Below, one piece after another: positions 20,189 through 31,265 of a stretch of 64,000 nt of DNA. This DNA comes from Methylovirgula sp. 4M-Z18. Lineage in GTDB: Bacteria; Pseudomonadota; Alphaproteobacteria; Rhizobiales; Beijerinckiaceae. A program made the position numbers and the translations under genes. Under the pieces are notes generated by a model. That model did no database searches, had not been told where the DNA came from, and saw only the letters and a program-made list of their open reading frames with translations. The number at the start of each line of letters is the position of its first letter. Position 1 is the first letter of the stretch. The DNA is taken from assembly GCF_037890675.1 (NCBI RefSeq), contig NZ_CP149574.1, forward strand, positions 3,324,874 to 3,388,873, read 5' to 3'.

Positions 20189-21115
20189 TCACCTGTCGCA
20201 GGATGCGTCTTCCACCATCCAGGTCAGAAACTCGCCGAACGAAAAGCCAGCGTGCACCGCAAGTTCCGGCACCAGCGACGTTTCCGTCATGCCGGGCTGG
20301 GTGTTGACCTCCAGGCAGATCAATTCGCCCGTGCCGCCGAGCGTCTCGTCGTCGTAGCGGAAATCGGAGCGGCTCACGCCGCGGCAGCCTAGAGCCCGAT
20401 GCGCTTTCAACGAATAATCCTGGATACGCGCGTAAGTCTCCGGTGTGATCTGCGCCGGCAGAACGTGCTTCGAGCCGCCCTTGGCATATTTGGCATCATA
20501 GCCGTAAAAGGCCTCCGACAGCGGTACGATTTCCGTGACGCCGAGCGCCTTGTCGCCCATCACCGCACAGGTGAGTTCGCGGCCGGCAACGAATTTTTCC
20601 GCCAGAACGATCTCGCCGTAATGCCAATCGGGGCTGCTCAATTCCTGCGGGGGATGCGAGCGGCCTTCCTTCACGATGATGACGCCGACGGAAGAGCCTT
20701 CGTTCACCGGTTTCACCACGTAAGGCGGCGGCAGAACGTGACGCTTGGCCGCCTCGAAGCGGCTGACCGTGACGCCCTGCGCCACTGGCACGCCGGCGCT
20801 CGCCATGATGACTTTGGCGAGATCCTTCTGCATGGCAAGGGCAGATGCGAGCACCCCCGAATGGGTGTAGGGAATGCGCAGCACCTCGAGAATGCCCTGA
20901 ATCGTGCCGTCCTCGCCGACGCGGCCGTGCAAAGCATTGAAGGCGACATCGGGCTTCAGCTTCGCCAGCACGTCGGCGATATCGCGCTTCACGTCGATCT
21001 GCGTGACTTTGAAGCCGGCATTCTCCAATTCGCGCGCGCAACCGGCACCGCTGCGCAACGACACCTCGCGCTCCGCCGACCAGCCGCCCATCAGAACCGC
21101 GACATGCTTGCTCAT
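20189..21115 (-). CDS. ddl: D-alanine--D-alanine ligase
   Basis: 308 residues of the DdlB type, ATP-grasp fold. Motifs: GGWSAEREVSLRSG near the N-terminus, ALHGRVGEDGTIQG, the ATP-binding loop KPVNEGSSVGV, and the metal-binding segment LEVNTQPGMTETSLVP. It makes the D-Ala-D-Ala dipeptide consumed by the MurF half of the fused ligase encoded upstream. AAGGAA lies nine bases before the ATG. murB is 153 bases upstream on the same strand. Confidence 0.96.
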   Translation of the reverse strand: MSKHVAVLMGGWSAEREVSLRSGAGCARELENAGFKVTQIDVKRDIADVLAKLKPDVAFNALHGRVGEDGTIQGILEVLRIPYTHSGVLASALAMQKDLAKVIMASAGVPVAQGVTVSRFEAAKRHVLPPPYVVKPVNEGSSVGVIIVKEGRSHPPQELSSPDWHYGEIVLAEKFVAGRELTCAVMGDKALGVTEIVPLSEAFYGYDAKYAKGGSKHVLPAQITPETYARIQDYSLKAHRALGCRGVSRSDFRYDDETLGGTGELICLEVNTQPGMTETSLVPELAVHAGFSFGEFLTWMVEDASCDR

Positions 21116-21268
21116 GAATCAATTTCCTTTGCCGAAAACCGGAAGATGCGGACTCGAATCCACACTCAAAAGTAGAACGCCAATGCGAAGCCATTGTGCT
21201 CCATTCGTGCAATATTCCTGCAGGCCTGGGAGACTGATGATTCAATTCTCCGCACCATGGGCCTCCAA

Positions 21269-22189
21269 CTATCGAACCCCGATGCGCTTGATCTCCCACT
21301 CCAGCGTAATACCAGAGCTCTCCTTCACCCGACGCCGCACTTCCTCGCCAAGATTTTCAATATCCGCGGCCGTCGCCGCGCCGCGATTGATCAAGAAGTT
21401 GCAGTGCATTTCGCTCACCTGCGCGTCGCCGATCACGAGCCCGCGACAGCCGGCGGCATCGATCAATTGCCACGATTTGCCGCCCGGCGGATTCTTGAAG
21501 GTGGAGCCGCCGGTTTTCTCCTTGATCGGCTGCGAGGCTTCGCGCGCCGCGGTGATGCGGTCCATTTCGGCGAGGATGGCCACCGGATCGCCGGCGCGGC
21601 CCTGATAGAGCGCCGAGGTGAAAATCACGTTCTCGGGCGCCGCCGAATGGCGATAGGTAAAGCCCATGTCCTGGTGCGTGAAGGTCACGATCTTGCCGGC
21701 GCGGTCGACACCGCGCGCCTCGATCAGCACATCGGTCGTCTCGCCGCCATGCGCGCCGGCGTTCATGCGCAACGCGCCGCCGATCGAACCGGGAATGCCG
21801 CGATAAAACGCAAGGCCATCGATGCCGGCGTCCGCCGCCGCGCGCGCCACTTTCACATCCGGCACGGCCGTACCGGTGCGGACACGGTGCCCGTCCTCGA
21901 TCGCGATGTCGCCGAAGGCCTTGCCGCCCAGGCGGATCACGACGCCAGGCACGCCGCCGTCGCGGATGATCATGTTGGAGCCAAGTCCGATCACCGTGAC
22001 CGGGATATCCTGCGGCAAGCGCCCCAGGAAATAGGCGAGGTCCGCTTCGTCCGCCGGAGAAAACAACATTTGCGCCGCGCCGCCGGCGCGGAACCATGTA
22101 TAGGGCGCGAGCGGCTGATTGGCCGACAGGCGCCCGCGCAAATCCGGCATCGCGGCCTGGAGGGTCGGCGTCAGATCGGGAAAGCTCAC
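21269..22189 (-). CDS. murB: UDP-N-acetylenolpyruvoylglucosamine reductase
   Basis: 306 residues from the GTG at 22189, which overlaps the murC TGA as GTGA; the frame extends to 22258 inside murC but the coupled GTG fits family length. FAD-binding motifs [21 protein letters not shown] and [18 protein letters not shown] are present, as is the catalytic Ser in GGSTFKNP, and the C-terminus has the type I-like layout. It reduces enolpyruvyl-UDP-GlcNAc to UDP-MurNAc with NADPH. The last gene of the murG-murC-murB block. Confidence 0.95.
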   Translation of the reverse strand: MSFPDLTPTLQAAMPDLRGRLSANQPLAPYTWFRAGGAAQMLFSPADEADLAYFLGRLPQDIPVTVIGLGSNMIIRDGGVPGVVIRLGGKAFGDIAIEDGHRVRTGTAVPDVKVARAAADAGIDGLAFYRGIPGSIGGALRMNAGAHGGETTDVLIEARGVDRAGKIVTFTHQDMGFTYRHSAAPENVIFTSALYQGRAGDPVAILAEMDRITAAREASQPIKEKTGGSTFKNPPGGKSWQLIDAAGCRGLVIGDAQVSEMHCNFLINRGAATAADIENLGEEVRRRVKESSGITLEWEIKRIGVR

Positions 22190-23592
22190 GGCTGCAACTC
22201 CGCAAGTTCCTCCGGCAAGGCATAGGCCCATTGCGTGATGTTGCCGGCGCCGAGGCACACGACATAATCGCCGGGCTTCGCCAATTTGGCGACCATGCCG
22301 GCGAGCTTCTCCGGGTAGTCGAGACCCTGCACGTTGCGGTGCCCGTGCGCCTTGATCGCGGCGACGAAATGATCGCGGTCGACATCAGGAATCGGCTTTT
22401 CGCCCGCCGCATAGACATCGGCGATGATCACCGCATCAGCATCGTTGAAACAGGTGGCGAATTGATCGAACAAGGACTGCAGCCGCGTGTAACGATGCGG
22501 CTGCATCACGGCAATGACCTGCTGTTTGGTCGAAGCGCGCGCCGCGCGCAGCACCGCAGCGATTTCGACCGGGTGGTGGCCGTAATCGTCGAAGATCATC
22601 ACGCCCTTCCACTCGCCGGTCTTGGTGAACCGCCGCTTGACGCCGCCGAAATGCGACAGAGCCTCGCGAATGGCGTCCGGCGTCATGCCAAGCTCGTAGG
22701 CCACCGCGATGGCCGCCGTTGCGTTGAGTGCATTGTGGTGCCCAGGCATCGGCAGCACGACATTTTCGATATAGACCGCGCCGCCGGTCTTGCGGTTGCG
22801 GATCAGCACGTTGAAGCGCGACACCCCACCCGACAAATCGACATCGAGCAACCGAACATCGGCCTGCGGATTTTCGCCATAGGTGATGACGCGGCGGTCC
22901 TCGATCTTGCCGACGAGTTCCTGCACGGTCGGGTGATCGGTGCACATCACGGCAAAGCCGTAGAAGGGCAGATTTTCGACAAGCGCGCGGAACGCCTCTT
23001 TGATCGCGTCGAATGTCTTGAAATGGTCGAGATGCTCGGGATCGATATTGGTGACGATCGCGACATCAGCCGGCAGCTTCAGGAAGGTGCCGTCGCTTTC
23101 GTCCGCCTCGACCACCATCCAATCGCCTTCGCCGAGGCGGGCATTGGTGCCATACGCATTGATGATGCCGCCGTTAATGACGGTCGGATCGAAATTGCCG
23201 GCGTCGAGCAAGGTCGCGACCAGCGATGTCGTGGTGGTCTTGCCGTGCGTGCCAGCGATCGCCACGCATTGCTTCAGCCGCATGAGTTCGGCCAGCATTT
23301 CGGCCCGGCGCACCACGGGAATGCGCTGTTCGCGCGCGGCGACCAATTCCGGATTGTCGCGCTGAATCGCGGTGGAAACGACCAGCACCGCGGCCGAGCC
23401 AACATTCTCGGCTCTATGGCCGACGAAGACCTTGACGCCCTTGTCGCGCAGGCGCATCACATTGGCATTGTCCGCCGCATCCGAGCCTTGCACGTGATAG
23501 CCAAGATTGGCCAGCACTTCCGCGATGCCGGACATGCCGATGCCGCCGATGCCGACGAAATGAATGGGGCCGAGCTCGCGCGGCAGCTTCAT
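22186..23592 (-). CDS. murC: UDP-N-acetylmuramate--L-alanine ligase
   Basis: 468 residues. N-terminal nucleotide fold [18 protein letters not shown], the ATP P-loop [11 protein letters not shown], the central domain with [14 protein letters not shown] and the C-terminal segment [15 protein letters not shown]. Mur ligase family; it adds L-Ala to UDP-MurNAc in the cytoplasm. The GGAGA ribosome site eight bases before the ATG supports the start. It lies three bases after murG and overlaps the murB start. Confidence 0.97.
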   Translation of the reverse strand: MKLPRELGPIHFVGIGGIGMSGIAEVLANLGYHVQGSDAADNANVMRLRDKGVKVFVGHRAENVGSAAVLVVSTAIQRDNPELVAAREQRIPVVRRAEMLAELMRLKQCVAIAGTHGKTTTTSLVATLLDAGNFDPTVINGGIINAYGTNARLGEGDWMVVEADESDGTFLKLPADVAIVTNIDPEHLDHFKTFDAIKEAFRALVENLPFYGFAVMCTDHPTVQELVGKIEDRRVITYGENPQADVRLLDVDLSGGVSRFNVLIRNRKTGGAVYIENVVLPMPGHHNALNATAAIAVAYELGMTPDAIREALSHFGGVKRRFTKTGEWKGVMIFDDYGHHPVEIAAVLRAARASTKQQVIAVMQPHRYTRLQSLFDQFATCFNDADAVIIADVYAAGEKPIPDVDRDHFVAAIKAHGHRNVQGLDYPEKLAGMVAKLAKPGDYVVCLGAGNITQWAYALPEELAELQP

Positions 23593-23595
23593 GGG

Positions 23596-24717
23596 TCAAG
23601 TCTCCGAATGTGTCCTATTGGCCACCTTGAGCACAAGGTCGGCCAGCCGCTCCGCCGCGTCGGGGATGCCGAAGCGCTTCGCGGCGTCCGCGCCGTAGCG
23701 CAGCTGCGCCAGATTGTCGAGCTTCGCCTGCAGCACCTCAGCGAGCCAGGCGGCGGAAAAGTCGCTCTGCCGCACCAGAGTCGCCGCCTGAATGTCGGCC
23801 AGCAATTGGGCGTTGGCCGCCTGATCCTGGTCGAGCGCGCCGGGCAGCGGCACGAGAATGCTCGGCCGGCCGATGACCGCAAGCTCCGAGACGGTCGAGG
23901 CGCCGGAGCGGCCAATCACCAGATGCGACGCTGCCATCCGCGCCGGCAAATCCTTGAAAAAAGGCTCGATAGTCGCGTTCACGCCAAGCTGGGCATAAGC
24001 GTCCTTGACGCGCGTCACGTCCTCGCCGCGCGCCTGCTGCACGATGCTGAGACGCGCGCGCGCCGGCGGGCTCATCAGAGCGACGGCCTGCGGCACGATC
24101 TCGCTCATCACGCGCGCGCCCTGCGAGCCGCCCGTCACGAGCAGCCTTAAGATCCCGTCGTCCGTCGCGGGAAACGGGATCTGCGCAGCCTCGATGACGG
24201 CCGCGCGGACCGGATTGCCGACATGCGTCGCCTTGGCGCGAATCGCATCATCGACCCCGCGCAAACTGGCAAAGCCCGTGGCAATCGCGGTGACGTCTTT
24301 GGCGAGAAAGCGGTTGGCGCGGCCCATCACCGCGTTCTGCTCATGCAGCAGGGTCGGCAGTTTGAGCAAGGTCGCCGCCTTGAGCGGCGGCACAGTTGGG
24401 TAACCGCCGAAGCCGACGACGATGGACGGATTGATGCGCTTCAGCAACGCGCGGGCCTTGAGCGTGCCAAGCGCCAGCATCGCAAGCGCCTGAGCCTTTG
24501 CGACGATCGACGTCTTGTTCGGAGTCGCGGACGGAACGGCATGAATCTTTTGCGCCGGGAATTGCGCGCCATATTGCAGGGCGCGCGTATCGGTCATGAG
24601 CTCGACCGCGACACCCCGCCCCTGCAGCACCTTGGCGAGCGCTTCGGCCGGAAAGAGATGCCCGCCGGTGCCGCCCGCACTCAGGAGAACAGGCCGCATC
24701 TCAGACATTGCCGCCAT
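23596..24717 (-). CDS. murG: UDP-GlcNAc:lipid I N-acetylglucosaminyltransferase
   Basis: 373 residues (start at 24717, with ATG at 24708 or 24699 possible). GT28 fold: the G-loop LLSAGGTGGHLFPAEAL, VGFGGYPTVPPL, LHEQNAVMGRANR, and in the second Rossmann half VTGGSQGAR and GRSGASTVSELA with the PLPGALDQDQ segment. It converts lipid I to lipid II at the inner face of the membrane. The gene overlaps the end of ftsW, so the pair is translationally linked. Confidence 0.95.
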   Translation of the reverse strand: MAAMSEMRPVLLSAGGTGGHLFPAEALAKVLQGRGVAVELMTDTRALQYGAQFPAQKIHAVPSATPNKTSIVAKAQALAMLALGTLKARALLKRINPSIVVGFGGYPTVPPLKAATLLKLPTLLHEQNAVMGRANRFLAKDVTAIATGFASLRGVDDAIRAKATHVGNPVRAAVIEAAQIPFPATDDGILRLLVTGGSQGARVMSEIVPQAVALMSPPARARLSIVQQARGEDVTRVKDAYAQLGVNATIEPFFKDLPARMAASHLVIGRSGASTVSELAVIGRPSILVPLPGALDQDQAANAQLLADIQAATLVRQSDFSAAWLAEVLQAKLDNLAQLRYGADAAKRFGIPDAAERLADLVLKVANRTHSET

Positions 24718-25852
24718 GCGCGGAGATGCCAGAATGAATTTCGGAGCGCGGCCGCCGCCGGGTCAGCGCGATGAGGAACCCGGCGCTCAACCCGAGCGAC
24801 AGCAGCGACGATCCGCCGTAGGAAATGAACGGCAGGGTCATGCCCTTCGCCGGCATGAGCTGCAAATTCACCGCGATATTGATCGCGCTCTGAATGCCGA
24901 ATTGCAACGTGAGGCCGGCGATGGCGAAGCGGCAGAACGGATCCTCATTTTTCGACGACAGATAAAGCCCACGCAGCACGATGAAACCGAACAGCAGCAC
25001 CACGACGATGAGCGCAACGAAGCCGAATTCCTCGACAATCACGGAAGGGATCATGTCGGTATGGGCGTCCGGCAGGTAACGTTTCACCACGCCCTCGCCC
25101 GGCCCCAGTCCGAGCCAGCCGCCGGACACCATCGCATCGTGGCCCGTGTCGATCTGGAAGCGGTCGAGCAGGCCCGACTTCGTCGCGGTGTTCGGATAGA
25201 GGAACTGCTGGATACGGGCGTGGATGTGATCGTCGAACCTATAGGCGATCAAAACACCGAGCGCGCCGACGCCGCCGATGCCGCCGACCCAAAACCAATG
25301 CAGGCCGGCCATAAAGAAAAGTACCGCCCAGACAAGGGTGATCAGCATCGTCTGGCCAAAGTCTGGCTCGAGGATCAAAGGCACGATGGTGACGGGCAGC
25401 AGCAGCATCGCCAGAATATTGGCGGGCACGTCGCGCCGTTTCGCGCCTTCCGAAAAGGCCCAAGCCGCAACGACTTCGAACGCCGGCTTCACGAATTCGG
25501 AAGGCTGAATGCCCCAGAGCCAGCGTTTCGCGCCTTGAATCTCGACTGCGAAAAACAGCGTGCAGACCACCAGGACCATGCCGCCGACATAAACAATCAG
25601 CGCCGCGCGACGTATGTCGCGTGGGGTGAGAAATGAGGTCGCGACCATCAGGATCGCGGCCGGCACGAGCAGCATCACCTGGTGGTCGACGAAGAAGAAC
25701 GTCGGGCGGCCCAAGCGTTCCGCCACCGCCGGGCTCGCCGCCATCAGGAAGATGACACCGAGCATCGAGACGATGGCGAACACGGCGAGCAGCCAACGGT
25801 CGACCGTCCACCACCAGCCGGCAAATTGCGTACGTTCCGCGCGGGAGACCAT
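24701..25852 (-). CDS. ftsW: Lipid II polymerase FtsW
   Basis: 383 residues, SEDS family, with about ten hydrophobic helices. Conserved segments: IQGAKRWLWGIQPSEFVKPAF, of which QPSEFVKPA is diagnostic, EPDFGQTMLI, and near the C-terminus PFISYGGSSLLSLGLSAG. It polymerises septal glycan strands as the partner of the transpeptidase FtsI encoded in the same cluster. The start lies 10 bases after the murD stop and the end overlaps murG. Confidence 0.95.
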   Translation of the reverse strand: MVSRAERTQFAGWWWTVDRWLLAVFAIVSMLGVIFLMAASPAVAERLGRPTFFFVDHQVMLLVPAAILMVATSFLTPRDIRRAALIVYVGGMVLVVCTLFFAVEIQGAKRWLWGIQPSEFVKPAFEVVAAWAFSEGAKRRDVPANILAMLLLPVTIVPLILEPDFGQTMLITLVWAVLFFMAGLHWFWVGGIGGVGALGVLIAYRFDDHIHARIQQFLYPNTATKSGLLDRFQIDTGHDAMVSGGWLGLGPGEGVVKRYLPDAHTDMIPSVIVEEFGFVALIVVVLLFGFIVLRGLYLSSKNEDPFCRFAIAGLTLQFGIQSAINIAVNLQLMPAKGMTLPFISYGGSSLLSLGLSAGFLIALTRRRPRSEIHSGISAHGGNV

Positions 25853-25862
25853 TTACTTCTCC

Positions 25863-27293
25863 TCAAATTGTGAGCTGTTCGGCATTCCGCCGTTCCGCCT
25901 CGTCGAGAATGTCTCGCACAAGGTCGCGAAAGCGGTCGCCGCGCACTTCGAAATTCGGATATTGATCGTAGGATGCGCAGGCCGGCGACAGCAGCACGAC
26001 CGATTCCGCCGCGAGACTCTGCGCCGCATCCTGCGTCGCGCGCCGGACCGCGCGGTCGAGCATGCCGCATTTCTCGAACGGCACTTTGCCCTGCAAGGTT
26101 GCGGCAAACTCGTCGGTTGCGGCACCGATCAGATAGGTTTTGGCGATCCGGCCGAATAAAGGCTCAAGCGAGGCAATGCCGCCCTCCTTGCTCTTGCCGC
26201 CGGCGATCCAATAGATGTGCTCGAAGGATTTCAGCGCCTTTTCCGCCGCATCCGCATTGGTCGCCTTGGAATCGTTGACGAACAAAACCGTGCCGAGCTG
26301 GCCGACCGGCTCCATGCGATGCGCCAGTCCGGGGAAAGAGGCCAAGCCTTGCTGAATCTCCTCCGGCGACAGTCCCAATTCCTGCGCCACGCCCGCCGCG
26401 AACAGAGCGTTTTGCCCATTGTGCCGACCGCGCAGCGTGCCGATGCCGGTAAGATCGGCGAGAACGGTTTCGGAGCCGAAATCGCGCTTCGAGACGATCT
26501 TGCTGCCGCTCAAATAAAGGCCCCATTCGAGTTCGCGTTCCGCCGAGATGGGGCAATTGTTGCGATCGGGATCGCGATAGGAACGCCATTGATTGCGATC
26601 GCCGATCGCCCAAGTCAGTTCGTCATCGACGCCGATGAACGCAATGTCAGCGCCCTGTACCAGCCGTTCCTTGATCTTCGCATAATGCTCGATCGTCCCG
26701 TGCCGATCCAAATGATCGGGCGTGATGTTAAGCAGCACGCCGACCGAAGGATTGAGCGATGGTGCAAGATCGATCTGGAACGAAGAGCATTCGATCACGT
26801 GCACGCGGTTCTCGGCAGGCGGTTCCAGCGAGAGAATTGCCGTGCCGATATTGCCACCCATCTGCACGTCGCGCCCGGCCGAGCGCAGAAGATGGGCGAT
26901 CAGCGCCGTGGTCGTTGATTTGCCATTGGTGCCGGTGATCGCGATGAACGGCGCTTGCGGCGCGATGCGCGCCCGCTCGCGGCAGAACAATTCGATGTCG
27001 CCGATGATTTCGACATGGGCGGCGTGCGCACGTTCTACTGTCCAATGCGGCTTTGGGTGCGTCAGCGGCACGCCCGGCGCCAGAATCAGTGCGGCAAATT
27101 CCGACCAATCGGCCTGTTTCAAATCGGCGATTGTAATGCCCTTTTCCGCCGCTTTCTCCCGTGCCGCTTCGGCATCGTCCCATGCCGTCACGCGCGCACC
27201 GCCAGCAACCAGTGCCTCGGCCGTCGCGAGGCCGGAGCCGCCGAGGCCGAAAAGTGCGACATGTCGATCGGCGAAGGTGCTTACTGGCGTCAT
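25863..27293 (-). CDS. murD: UDP-N-acetylmuramoyl-L-alanine--D-glutamate ligase
   Basis: 476 residues. N-terminal [15 protein letters not shown], the P-loop [14 protein letters not shown], the acidic and His metal-binding segments (ECSSFQID and [11 protein letters not shown]), [17 protein letters not shown], and the C-terminal [19 protein letters not shown] signature. It adds D-Glu to UDP-MurNAc-L-Ala. One base separates it from mraY, consistent with a single transcript. Confidence 0.97.
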   Translation of the reverse strand: MTPVSTFADRHVALFGLGGSGLATAEALVAGGARVTAWDDAEAAREKAAEKGITIADLKQADWSEFAALILAPGVPLTHPKPHWTVERAHAAHVEIIGDIELFCRERARIAPQAPFIAITGTNGKSTTTALIAHLLRSAGRDVQMGGNIGTAILSLEPPAENRVHVIECSSFQIDLAPSLNPSVGVLLNITPDHLDRHGTIEHYAKIKERLVQGADIAFIGVDDELTWAIGDRNQWRSYRDPDRNNCPISAERELEWGLYLSGSKIVSKRDFGSETVLADLTGIGTLRGRHNGQNALFAAGVAQELGLSPEEIQQGLASFPGLAHRMEPVGQLGTVLFVNDSKATNADAAEKALKSFEHIYWIAGGKSKEGGIASLEPLFGRIAKTYLIGAATDEFAATLQGKVPFEKCGMLDRAVRRATQDAAQSLAAESVVLLSPACASYDQYPNFEVRGDRFRDLVRDILDEAERRNAEQLTI

Positions 27294-27294
27294 G

Positions 27295-28377
27295 TCACCG
27301 CACTTTCAAGGTCGTGAGGCCGATGAGCGCCAGCACGAAGGCAATGATCCAGAAGCGCACGACCACTTGCGGCTCAGACCATCCCAGCTGTTCGAAATGG
27401 TGATGGATCGGCGCCATTCTGAACACCCGCTTGCCAGTAAGCTTGAACGAAGCGATCTGCACGATGACCGACAAAGCCTCGATCACGAACAGGCCGCCGA
27501 CGATGGCGAGCACCACCTCGTGCTTGACCGCAACGGCGATCGTGCCGATCAGGCCGCCAAGCGCGAGCGATCCGGTGTCGCCCATGAAAATCTGGGCCGG
27601 CGGCGCATTGAACCACAGAAAGCCGAGGCCCGCGCCGATCAGCGCGCCACAAACGATCATCAATTCGCCGGTCTGCGGCACGTAATTGATGTGCAGATAC
27701 TCTGAGAAAAAGCCGTTGCCGACAAGATAGGCGATGAGTGCGAACGTACCCGCCGCGATCATGCTCGGAACGATGGCAAGACCGTCGAGACCGTCGGTCA
27801 AGTTCACCGAATTGCCCGCGCCGACGATCACCACCGCGCCGAAGACCAGGAAAAACCACCCCATGTCGAAGAGGTATCCATTCACGAACGGTACGGCGAG
27901 CGACGTGGTTGTCGGCGTCGTATTCACCACTGTCATCGCGAGGCAAGCGAGGCCTGCGATGACGAACTCGCCGGCAAGGCGCGCCTTGCTCGAAAAGCCC
28001 TTGTGCGTCTGCTTTGTCACTTTGAGATAATCGTCATAAAAGCCGATCAAACCGAAGCCAACGGTGACGAGCAGCACGATCCACACATAGGGATTGCGCA
28101 AATTCGCCCAGAGCAACGTCGACACAAGAAGGCCCGACAAAATCATCAAACCGCCCATGGTCGGCGTGCCCCGCTTGGCGAGATGGCTTTGCGGCCCATC
28201 GACGCGGATCGGCTGGCCTTTGCCTTGTTTGATGCGCAGGGAGGCGATGATGCCCGGACCAAAGAAGAACACGAAGAACAATGCCGTCGCCGCCGCGCCG
28301 CCCGCACGGAAGGTGATGTAGCGGAAGAGATTGAATCCGCCCCAGATATGCGAAAATTCGGCGAGCCACGTCAGCAT
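27295..28377 (-). CDS. mraY: Phospho-MurNAc-pentapeptide translocase
   Basis: 360 residues, a polyprenyl-phosphate transferase with ten hydrophobic segments. Conserved loops include the KRGTPTMGG region, [10 protein letters not shown] (catalytic Asp pair), [11 protein letters not shown] and the cytoplasmic MAPIHHHFE. It transfers phospho-MurNAc-pentapeptide to undecaprenyl phosphate, forming lipid I. AGGA seven bases upstream supports the ATG. It sits between the murE/murF fusion gene and murD. Confidence 0.97.
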   Translation of the reverse strand: MLTWLAEFSHIWGGFNLFRYITFRAGGAAATALFFVFFFGPGIIASLRIKQGKGQPIRVDGPQSHLAKRGTPTMGGLMILSGLLVSTLLWANLRNPYVWIVLLVTVGFGLIGFYDDYLKVTKQTHKGFSSKARLAGEFVIAGLACLAMTVVNTTPTTTSLAVPFVNGYLFDMGWFFLVFGAVVIVGAGNSVNLTDGLDGLAIVPSMIAAGTFALIAYLVGNGFFSEYLHINYVPQTGELMIVCGALIGAGLGFLWFNAPPAQIFMGDTGSLALGGLIGTIAVAVKHEVVLAIVGGLFVIEALSVIVQIASFKLTGKRVFRMAPIHHHFEQLGWSEPQVVVRFWIIAFVLALIGLTTLKVR

Positions 28378-28385
28378 GAAAAATC

Positions 28386-31265
28386 CTAATTTTGGTCCGT
28401 CTGTGTGTCGGCAAAATGCGTTTTAAGTGCGGCAACGACCGGCCCCATGCGGCTGCCGTTAGAGCCCTTGACCATGATGACATCGCCCGCGCGCACCACG
28501 TTGCGCAAGGCGTCCTCGATATCGGCGGAGCGCTCGGCCCAATGGCCCCGCATATGTTCGGGCGCGGCCTCGAACAGATGATGGGTGAGCGGGCCGGCGC
28601 CGAACAGAAGATCGACGGAATTGGCTTCCAGATCACCGATCAGGTTGCGGTGCAATTCCGGCGCATTGTCGCCAAGCTCCAGCATGTCACCGATCACCGC
28701 GATGCGGCGACCCTGATCGTGCGGCTGGCTCTGGCCGAGCAAAGAGAGAGCCGCCCGCATCGACACCGGATTGGCATTATAGCTTTCGTCGATCAGAATC
28801 GCCTCGCCCTCCGGCAGATGCAGCGTGACGCGCGCGCCGCGGCCGCTCTGCGGCGCAAATCGCGCCAGCGCTTGCGTCGCCGTCCTGAGATCGGCGCCTA
28901 CAGCTCTTGCCGCGACGAGGACGGCGAGCGAATTCATCGCCATATGTTTGCCCGGCGCGCCGATGACATAGGACAAGCGCTGCCCGAGAATGGAGGCTTC
29001 GACCAGCGTACCATCGTCGCGCACCGTGCTCGACAGCAGGCGCGCATCGGCCTCTTCATGCTCGCCGAAAGTGATAATGTGGCCGGCGGGCGAGGCTTTC
29101 GCCTTTTCGCGCAGCACATCATATTGTGCGACGTCGCGCGGGAGGATCGCGAGGCCGCCTTTGGCAATGCCCGAAAAAATCTCCGCCTTGGCTTCGGCAA
29201 TCGCTTCGACGGACGAAAAATATTCGAGATGCACGGGCGCGACAGTCGTCACGATGGCGACATGCGGACGCACCATATCGACGAGCGGGGTGATTTCACC
29301 GGCATGATTCATGCCGATCTCGAGCACACCGAAGCGGGCGCTTGCCGGCATGCGCGCCAAGGTCAGCGGCACGCCCCAATGATTGTTGTAGGACGCGACG
29401 GAGGCATGGGTCGGCGCGAAGGACGACAGCACTTCGCGCAAGGCTTCTTTCGTCGTGGTCTTGCCGACCGAACCCGTCACCGCAATGATGCGCGCCTTGC
29501 TGCGCTGGCGCGCCGCGCGGCCCAGACGCTCCAGCGCCGGCAGAACCTCGTGCACGATATAGAGCGGCCCATGACCTTTGACCTGATCGACATGCGCTTC
29601 ATCCACCACTGCCGCAGCAGCGCCCTTGTCGAAAGCCGCTGCGACGTAGTCGTGACCGTCGCTTGCCTCGCCCTTGATGGCGACGAAGAGGTCGCCCTGC
29701 TCCAGCGTGCGCGTATCGATCGACACGCCGCTCACCTGCACCGGCATGCCGCCGCTGACGCGCGCCCGCAGGGGCGCGACAAGGCCAAGGCCCGACCATA
29801 CTTGCGGCTTGTCCAAGCCTTTGGCGCTCTCGAGAACCTGCTTTGCCACGTCCTGATCGGAGAAGGGCAGAACCTGATCGCCGACGATCTGGCCGGACTC
29901 GTGGCCCTTGCCGGCAATCACCAGGACATCGCCCGGCGCCAGCATGCGGATACCGTGATCGATCGCCTCGGCGCGATCGCCGATCTCGATGGCGCCCGGC
30001 GCGTCGCCCAAGATTTCGGCGCGGATGGTGGCGGGATCTTCGCTGCGCGGATTGTCATCGGTCACGATCACCACATCGGCGTTCTGCGTCGCGATGCGGC
30101 CCATGATCGGCCGCTTGCCTTTGTCGCGATCACCGCCGCAACCGAAGATCACGATCAGCCGCCGCTCGGTGAGCGGGCGCAACACCTGCAAGACTTTTTC
30201 GAGCGCGTCGGGCTTGTGCGAGTAATCGACGAAGACCGGCGCCGTGTGGCGCGAGCCGACGAGTTCGAGCCGGCCGGGCGCGCCGCGCAAATGTTCGAGC
30301 GCGGCAAAGACGGCGTCCGGTTCCTCGCCCGTTGCGATGGCAAGGCCTGCCGCGACCAGCGCATTGGAAATCTGAAAGGCGCCAAGCAGCGGCAATGTGA
30401 TGGAATAGGTTTGATCGCCGTGCGCCAGGCGCAACTTGGTGTTGAAGCCTGAGCGCTCCGCATGCTCCAGCTTGATCGCCTCACCCTTCGCGCCGACCGT
30501 CAGGACCCTGAGCTTGCGCTCCGCGCAAGCCGCGATCACTTTGTCGGCAACCTCGCTGTCGGCATCGATCACCGCCGGTGCCCCGTCCGGCAGCAACGCG
30601 CGGAACAACCGCAATTTGGCGTCGAGATAAGCGTCGAGCGAAGGATGATAATCAAGATGATCGCGCGACAGATTGGTGAAGGCTGCCGCACGCAACCGCA
30701 CGCCGTCGAGACGATGCTGATCGAGCCCGTGCGACGAGGCTTCCATGGCGAGATGGGTAATTCTTTCCCGCGCCAGATCGTCGAGCATCTTGTGCAGGCT
30801 GACCGGATCGGGCGTCGTGAGCGAACCGTAGACCGCGCCATCCGATTTGACGACACCGATCGTGCCGAGCGATGCGGCGCGTAAACCCAGATGGGTGAAA
30901 ATCTGCCGCGTGAAATCGGCGACCGATGTCTTGCCGCTCGTGCCGGTGACGGCGACGATGGTGTCCGGCTGATGCGAGTAGAATCGCGCCGCGGCCGCGG
31001 CCAGCGCAAGCCGCACATTCGGCACGACGACATAGGCGACGCCGCGCACGCGGCTCTCGGGCTTATGCTCGGCGACGATCGCCAGCGCACCATGCGCCGC
31101 CGCCTGGTCGGCATAGGCAAGACCGTCGGATTTCGTGCCCGGGACCGCGAAAAAGACATATCCGGGCAACACGGCCCGGCTGTCGGCAGTCAAGCCTTCC
31201 GCTTGCCGCACGGCGAAATCCGCGGCCTGATCGATAATCTCGGGAACGAGGACATCAAGTCTCAT
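28386..31265 (-). CDS. murE/murF: Bifunctional MurE-MurF ligase (fusion)
   Basis: 959 residues in one uninterrupted frame containing two complete Mur ligases. Residues 1 to about 482 are MurE: P-loop TGTSGKTSV (107-115), SLTTPDP, and DNPRSEDP (404-411), whose DNPR motif marks meso-diaminopimelate as the added residue. A short linker (about 482-505) leads directly to MurF, with [14 protein letters not shown]-loop TGSVGKTTT (597-605), [13 protein letters not shown] and DESYNANP. The product should make UDP-MurNAc-pentapeptide in two consecutive steps. Separate genes are the rule; fused forms are known elsewhere, for example in Bordetella. The start overlaps the ftsI stop as ATGA. Confidence 0.95.
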   Translation of the reverse strand: MRLDVLVPEIIDQAADFAVRQAEGLTADSRAVLPGYVFFAVPGTKSDGLAYADQAAAHGALAIVAEHKPESRVRGVAYVVVPNVRLALAAAAARFYSHQPDTIVAVTGTSGKTSVADFTRQIFTHLGLRAASLGTIGVVKSDGAVYGSLTTPDPVSLHKMLDDLARERITHLAMEASSHGLDQHRLDGVRLRAAAFTNLSRDHLDYHPSLDAYLDAKLRLFRALLPDGAPAVIDADSEVADKVIAACAERKLRVLTVGAKGEAIKLEHAERSGFNTKLRLAHGDQTYSITLPLLGAFQISNALVAAGLAIATGEEPDAVFAALEHLRGAPGRLELVGSRHTAPVFVDYSHKPDALEKVLQVLRPLTERRLIVIFGCGGDRDKGKRPIMGRIATQNADVVIVTDDNPRSEDPATIRAEILGDAPGAIEIGDRAEAIDHGIRMLAPGDVLVIAGKGHESGQIVGDQVLPFSDQDVAKQVLESAKGLDKPQVWSGLGLVAPLRARVSGGMPVQVSGVSIDTRTLEQGDLFVAIKGEASDGHDYVAAAFDKGAAAAVVDEAHVDQVKGHGPLYIVHEVLPALERLGRAARQRSKARIIAVTGSVGKTTTKEALREVLSSFAPTHASVASYNNHWGVPLTLARMPASARFGVLEIGMNHAGEITPLVDMVRPHVAIVTTVAPVHLEYFSSVEAIAEAKAEIFSGIAKGGLAILPRDVAQYDVLREKAKASPAGHIITFGEHEEADARLLSSTVRDDGTLVEASILGQRLSYVIGAPGKHMAMNSLAVLVAARAVGADLRTATQALARFAPQSGRGARVTLHLPEGEAILIDESYNANPVSMRAALSLLGQSQPHDQGRRIAVIGDMLELGDNAPELHRNLIGDLEANSVDLLFGAGPLTHHLFEAAPEHMRGHWAERSADIEDALRNVVRAGDVIMVKGSNGSRMGPVVAALKTHFADTQTDQN

